Of a DNA stretch of 64,000 nucleotides, positions 59,250 to 64,000 are shown in pieces. The notes beneath the pieces are model-generated. The model was not told where the DNA came from and searched no databases. It worked only from the letters and a program-made list of their open reading frames with translations. How positions within the stretch are numbered: position 1 is the first letter of the stretch; each line of letters starts with the position of its first letter. The stretch is taken from the NCBI RefSeq assembly GCF_014066305.1, contig NW_023501082.1, positions 280,001 through 344,000 on the forward strand, in the 5' to 3' direction. Position numbers and translations under genes: made by a program. The stretch is from Letharia columbiana. Its lineage: Eukaryota; Ascomycota; Lecanoromycetes; Lecanorales; Parmeliaceae.

Positions 59250-59668
59250 ACCCCGCGTTAGCGCCAACACAAAACACAAAACACGAAACATCCAATCGTC
59301 GCCTCGATGCTGCATACGAGGGTCTAGCCTGATATAAACAACAACGTAATGCATTCGGCGACGCCTTTGATCCTGCTCGAGATGGAAGTCAATAGCGCAA
59401 CGTAGGGTTCATCAACACCGAGTGATCATTGAGACAGACACTTGTTTTCGCACACTTGAATTGTTGATTATCTAGGTATGTAAGGCTACTTTCATCTGAG
59501 AGTCGCGATATCACAGGCTTCTCAAGTCATCGCATGCTCGTCAACGCGCCTCTTTCCTTCATTCCCACAGAAAGACCCCTACCTTCCTTCTTACTACATG
59601 TAACACCCTGCTCGCCATACTTCTTCAAGTCTGAAATCACTTGGCCTTACCGTTCTCAAAGAATTAGC
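59250..59668. other. Intergenic
   Basis: Normal-GC DNA right of the mariner element; no gene seen. Confidence 0.5.
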
Positions 59669-60789
59669 TCAGAGATTGCATATACCTGCTCCAGGGCTAT
59701 CTTGAAGGAGTCGCTGGACGACTGTTCGACTGTCAATCCCGCTGTCAGCCCTGACGTGCCTTAGCCCATATATGTGCGAGCGCCAAACATTACGGCATCG
59801 GGACCTATCCATATCGTTCCACGTTTCCCGCAATCCGGTGAGGAAGCGATATGGCAGGGCCAGATACTTGCCCCTCACGATCACGCCACCGTCTCGCCTG
59901 ATCTGCTGATGCACTTGGTGCAGAAAAGGGAGCCCGAGAGACATGTAGTATGTGAGAGAGCGATTGTGATCCTTCGGCACCCTTTCGAGTTCCTTTTTCC
60001 TTTGGGAACTGATCTTGAAACTCAGCTTGCTTCGAAGCCCATTGCCCGACATCGTTTGAAGCCATACCAGCATTGCGTTCTGCTCGTGCTTTTTGTCTTG
60101 TCTCCAGAGGTCCCACATGCCCTCTTTCTTCCAATGCTCCCTGAAAATCGCCAAAAGTACATCTCTGCATATTCTTTCCCCATTTGAGGTCCAGGTACAG
60201 GAGTCTCAAGTCCTCCAATCCATTTACCAGAGCACCATGTCGATCATTTTTTGTGGCAGCAACGACTAGAGCACCTAGTACATTCTTCAATCCCCACAAT
60301 CCGTGCCGCATCGCAGAGTTCGTGTGCCCGTAGTTTGATCCATGGAAGATGATGCCGCGAGGTTGGAGCCCATCAAGATGGAACGATGAGATAATAACAG
60401 TAAGCTTGATCCTCTTGAATCGTCGAAAATCTTTAGGTGAAGATTTGTCCCGATCCAGTTAGTCACCTTCTTCGTTCGGGTCACGCATTGGTTTTCTAAT
60501 CCCCCGCAAAGGCCATCCAGGAAAAGGGGAAAATGGCGATGGGTGGCAATGTAGATGCGAGATTGCTTGAACGTATAGAGTATCTGATGCCTCGGTATGG
60601 ATCTGTTCGTTCGACAGCAAGATGTTGGGGCCGCTCCGCTGCTTCCATGGTCCCAATTGCACGAATTGAAGGCGTGCCCTCATTTCGGCAAGGTAGTTCC
60701 ATCTGTACAGTAGGTCGATTTCGCAACTGGGGGCATAGGGCGAGCGAGTATATCTGCATTCGGATCTCGAGAGCCAGCGAGATGAATCA
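59669..60789 (-). pseudogene. 2EXR/F-box-like protein, several frameshifts
   Basis: Reading downward: ISLALEIRMQIYSLAL (the LPLEIR-QIY motif), a frame change at a run of five C (near 60733), then SCEIDLLYRWNYLAEMRARL and ILLSNEQIHTEASDTLYVQA (the R-QIY-EA-LY motif). A probable intron with branch-like CTAAC (near 60464) leads to RRFKRIKLTVIISSFHLDGL and HGSNYGHTNSAMRHGLWGLK then NGLEDLRLLYLDLKWGKNMQ. Another frame change near 60155 continues as AIFREHWKKEGMWDLWRQDK and NAMLVWLQTMSGNG, with a stop at 59669. An in-frame TGA precedes the first motif, so no start is secure. The long conserved-looking protein spread over three frames indicates either a recent pseudogene or indel errors. Function of the family is unknown. 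Confidence 0.55.
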
Positions 60790-61241
60790 AGATGGCTCTT
60801 GAGGCTGGAGAGCTTGTGTACGGAGCTCCTCAGGTGAAGTCTTGGTATGCGAAGTAGGAAAAGAAGATCCCGACGACGAGCCTTTCGACTTCAGATACTT
60901 TTCAATCTTAGAAAACACGGTCTATGAATGGGCAGGGAGTAGATCTCTTGATGATGGTCGTTCCCAGCTATTTTGCTTCTGGTGTACTTCACTAGACCCT
61001 AAATGAGATGGAGAGTGATGTCACGAAAGCTGGGAAGGTTTTCTCATCAGTCTGCCGTATTTACTTTAGTGAACACGCTAAATTCGTAGCCTAGAGCAGA
61101 ATTAGCAAAAAGTAGCGTTGCCGCGCGCATGTCAAAAACCTTAATAGTTAATGGTAAAGTAATTGAGAAGTCGCAAAGACATCTAAGATTCGTGAAATTT
61201 CCACCAGTTGGAGACAGACCAAACAAGCGGTTGACAGTGCA
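60790..61241. other. Intergenic, upstream of MYND gene
   Basis: No gene seen; holds the promoter of the gene starting at 61242. Confidence 0.5.
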
Positions 61242-62817
61242 ATGTCTTCGATCAAGGGATCGAGAGTGGGTCTACCATTACTTGCTGTAGTAGGCTCGGT
61301 CTGCTGGGAATGCAAGGAAGCTAAGCAAGATGGAACGAGTTTGAGCCGTTGCAAAGGTTGCAATCGGGCAGTGTAGGTCTCGACAGCTCTATTCAAGAAT
61401 ATCTGTTGGGTTAATTGAGGTGGAGCAGATACTGCAGCTCCAAGTGCCAAAAGCGGAACTGGGCATCAGAACATAGCACGCTCTGCAAAGCACTCAGGCG
61501 TCTAAACGCTGGGCCGAAGGCATCCGGAAAGCTTACGTGGGATGAGTTCAAGACTCTACAGGTATGAGAGGATCTGATTACAATATAAAGCTGTCAGTCG
61601 CTGACGGGAGACTGGTCCAGATATTGCGTTATTCTATGATCGTCGAGTTGGACGAGAACGGCTGCCAAAAGCCAGAAGCCATCAATCACGCAAGAGCCGT
61701 GCAGTAAGTCTCAAATATATATAATTCAAGACTTCGAAGAAGGCACTCATGAGTTGAACTCAGTTATCAGCCCAAGTGTGAGAATTGCCTACGAACACCC
61801 TTTGACAATGTCGCTTCTGAAACTTTCCGCCTGACGCCTTGCGATGATTGCAAACTTGCGTTCTTCTGTTCGCCAAACTGCCGCGCTGAGGGTCTTGAAC
61901 AGCATCAGCAGAAGCAATGTTCCAGCTTGGAAGACGCCGGCGCATGTGAACTCATCACGATGGACCATATTAAGGAGACGGGAGAGGCCATGATTCAACT
62001 GCCAAGCGAAAACCCGCGTCACACATATAAACCTCTCCATACAGCCCAAAGCTGGAAGGACTACTTTAAAGACGTATCAAATAGCCTATTCGCGAGGTAT
62101 ATCACCAAAGAATTCTCTCCTGCCGATGACGACAACGCGTGCTTGCAAGCATGTCGCTTCCTCAAGATAGCCGTCGATTCTTCGAGCCTTATACTCACCA
62201 TCCTAGCGGGCCTCGAGTCGGAAATCCCCAGTCTTGCTTCTCGCACCAAGCTTACGATCCATATTATAGGCGCTGACGATCAAGAGATCCGCCGCGCGAG
62301 GATGCCGGAAGATCTGTATCACCTGCTCCCGAAACTCCAACATTTGGTAGTCGGCTATGTTGGACCAGATGTTGGCTCCGCGCATGGAAATACTACAAAG
62401 CTTTTGGAGTTCGAATGCTGTCCCAAGTGCCAGAGCATGGGTCGATCTCCCCGGCAAGCATTCCTGGCGGATGATCTCTATCATGATTTCGCTGAATCAG
62501 ACCTGTTTGCCAAGTACCCTCCAGACTTAATCATCGCACCGAATTCCGGCCACGCCGAATCACAAGTCCAGAGATGGCAGCCCACCTTGCAGTGTATACT
62601 CGAGCTCGGAGTTCCAGCCGTTTTTACAACCTACAACAGAAACGAGGCGGTGGACGAAGAACAAATTTTCGATACAATGGGCGCGCACTTTTCGAAGAGA
62701 CTGGCTGAGAATCCCTGGCGCGGGGTTCTCCCTAAGTTCGACGCGTTCATGGAGCGGTATGATGTGTTTTACTTCAACTACTACTGGTATATCGTTAAAG
62801 GCAGGACGGATATTTAA
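61242..62817 (+). CDS. Two-finger MYND / MSS51 C-terminal domain protein, 466 aa
   Basis: Exons 61242-61372, 61429-61561, 61621-61703 and 61764-62817, all GT..AG, 1,401 nt in frame. The first finger has all eight ligands: C21, C24, C37, C40, C46, C50, H59, C63 (CWEC, CKGC, VYCSSKC, HSTLC). A second finger follows: C121, C124, C142, C145, C151, C155, H163, C168 (CENC, CDDC, FFCSPNC, HQQKQC), with one extra residue between His and last Cys. The remainder matches the MSS51_C-type domain: ELITMDHIKETGEAMIQLPS, LTIHIIGADDQEIRRA, LVVGYVGPDV, PPDLIIAPNSGHAESQVQRW, VFTTYNRNEAVDEE and a C-terminal FDAFMERYDVFYFNYYWYIV. Yeast Mss51 is a mitochondrial COX1 translation factor with one MYND finger; many fungal relatives have no known role. 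No presequence is visible, so location is open. Confidence 0.85.
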
Positions 62818-63505
62818 AGTGAACCTCCAGATTGTAGCAGGTGGTGTAAACTAAATGTGAAGTATTCGAATGTTGCCGTTAGTGTTCTCATTCTCACGCA
62901 TCACATATACACAGGGCACATAGGTATGAGGTATCAAGTGGTTGGGCCGTCCCCGACGCCGGGATAACAGCTGAATAGAGGCCTGAACAGACGTATTCGT
63001 ACCCCAGCGCCGAGAAAACTTCCATGCCTATGGCATAGACCTGGAGTGAAATAGTAGCTAGCTATGTACAGGTGTGGGTGGGTGGGACAAAAAGTATGCA
63101 ATGGCTCTGAAAGAGACGAAATCGAATGAAGAGCCATTGATAGGTGCAAAACAGGTGGATATGTAGCTCGTAATGAACAGGTGTCTCCTACCCCTGACCG
63201 GGTACCCTGATACAGGGTACCTGAAACAGCGGCTATATCATGAAACCCACTAACCCCCAGTCCCACTGTGGCGATAAAAACGGGTTTGCATTTTCGCATA
63301 TGGCTGGGTAGCACTTAGCGAGGAACGAGCAACGTGTGAGGGTTCGGATACTAGTGCAATAACATGGAATCTGATAGCAACGCAGTGGGGAAGGTGAAGC
63401 CGAGACCCTAGGACACGCGCCAGTGCGCGTGACAGACACGTCATCAACAAGGACTTTGGCACCAACAATCCTTGGATACAGTCAGCGCATTCAGCGCAGC
63501 TCCGG
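62818..63505. other. Intergenic
   Basis: 3' flank of the MYND gene and upstream region of the partial gene. A short palindromic word GGGTACCCTGATACAGGGTACC lies near 63199-63222 (two GGGTACC copies). Confidence 0.45.
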
Positions 63506-64000
63506 AATGACCAGATCAAAGGCCAGCGCCGCGTCCTCTCGGGAACCGAGCGAAGCTGCAGATCTCAACTCCCCCATCTTCCCAAGTCTCGGTCGAGGAA
63601 GAATCCATCGCCAGCTCTTTCGACGTGGGTTATGATAGCGATGCAAATCCTAATACTCTCAAGCGCTCACTTGAGGACTGTTTAGACAACATTCAGACTA
63701 CGGGCACCTTTGCTACGTCTGGGCTGTTGCCAGATGCTACATCACCAGGCTTAAAAATTCACAATGTAGACTCGGTTGGAGCCCCCCTTGCAAGAAACCC
63801 AAAGCGAAAGCCATTGAAAATGTATGCCACCAAGCACCATTTGGGCAAGGTCGGTCCGATCTCCTTTCGAAGTGGCCTACTACTCATGCTCGGTACGTCG
63901 CTCAATATCTACCCCAAGACAGTACATGTTCTAGAGTTCGAGAAAGTCGTTACTGCTTTTTCTGTCGCGTTCGCCACCAGTATCTTGCGTGGAAACCCGG
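63506..64000 (+). CDS. Partial hypothetical protein at right edge, frame unclear
   Basis: An ATG at 63506 opens MTRSKASAASSREPSEAADL. From about 63560 a different frame carries the protein-like sequence SVEEESIASSFDVGYDSDAN, TLKRSLEDCLDNIQTTGTFA and TSGLLPDATSPGLKIHNVDS. Near 63800 a third frame reads KAKAIENVCHQAPFGQGRSD and stays open to the window end. The pattern L--CL-NI-TTGTFA followed by G-PL ... HQAPFG-G resembles a conserved fungal family of about 400 aa sometimes annotated as 2OG-Fe(II) oxygenase-like, but this is a recollection, not a demonstrated match. Two shifts are needed, through introns, errors or decay. The gene continues beyond the window. Confidence 0.4.

Overview
The window is nuclear DNA from a filamentous ascomycete (Pezizomycotina). 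Genes have several short introns (about 45-100 bp, GT..AG) and typical fungal families: fung_rhodopsin/PTH11-like, MYND/MSS51_C and 2EXR/F-box-like proteins. There are also very AT-rich blocks in which CA/TG dinucleotides are almost absent while CG survives. That is the signature of repeat-induced point mutation (RIP, CpA to TpA). A Dothideomycete with AT isochores is plausible, but the sequence alone does not fix the species.

Layout. 1-24133 is one AT-rich, gene-free block. It holds a RIP-ruined Ty3/Gypsy chromovirus (1 to about 5190), split by a nearly clean 1.57 kb LTR element with perfect TSDs (5197-6765). Next comes an approximately 12.2 kb region bounded by diverged inverted repeats (about 8531-20740), containing two same-direction copies of a 2.1 kb repeat and a 7 x 92 bp minisatellite. 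Then follow a second 1.76 kb LTR element with TSDs (20901-22664), a minus-strand mariner/Tc1 transposase relic and about 570 bp of almost pure A/T. 24134-54515 is a normal-GC gene island: RraA-like protein, PDH E2, Sec7 Arf-GEF, an internally rearranged Tc1/mariner element, a rhodopsin-like 7TM protein, a pyridoxamine-oxidase-like protein, an ankyrin pseudogene, a 501-aa single-exon protein, a broken 2EXR gene, a secreted glycoprotein and a 711-aa multipass membrane protein. 54516-59247 is a second AT block, a RIP-mutated Tc1/mariner element carrying a third 1.45 kb LTR element with TSDs. 59248-64000 has a broken 2EXR gene, a two-MYND-finger MSS51_C gene and a partial gene at the right edge.

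The housekeeping genes (PDH E2 in mitochondrial pyruvate oxidation, Sec7 in Golgi trafficking) are independent units and no operon-like logic is seen. The most unusual content is the set of three small non-autonomous LTR elements. One has an 11-nt Tf1-type self-priming signature. The other two are relatives that carry unrelated hairpin-forming minisatellites directly upstream of the polypurine tract, and their RIP damage is confined to the 5' half. Several gene models carry single-base frameshifts. Because one is in SEC7, essential in the fungi studied, at least some are probably assembly errors.
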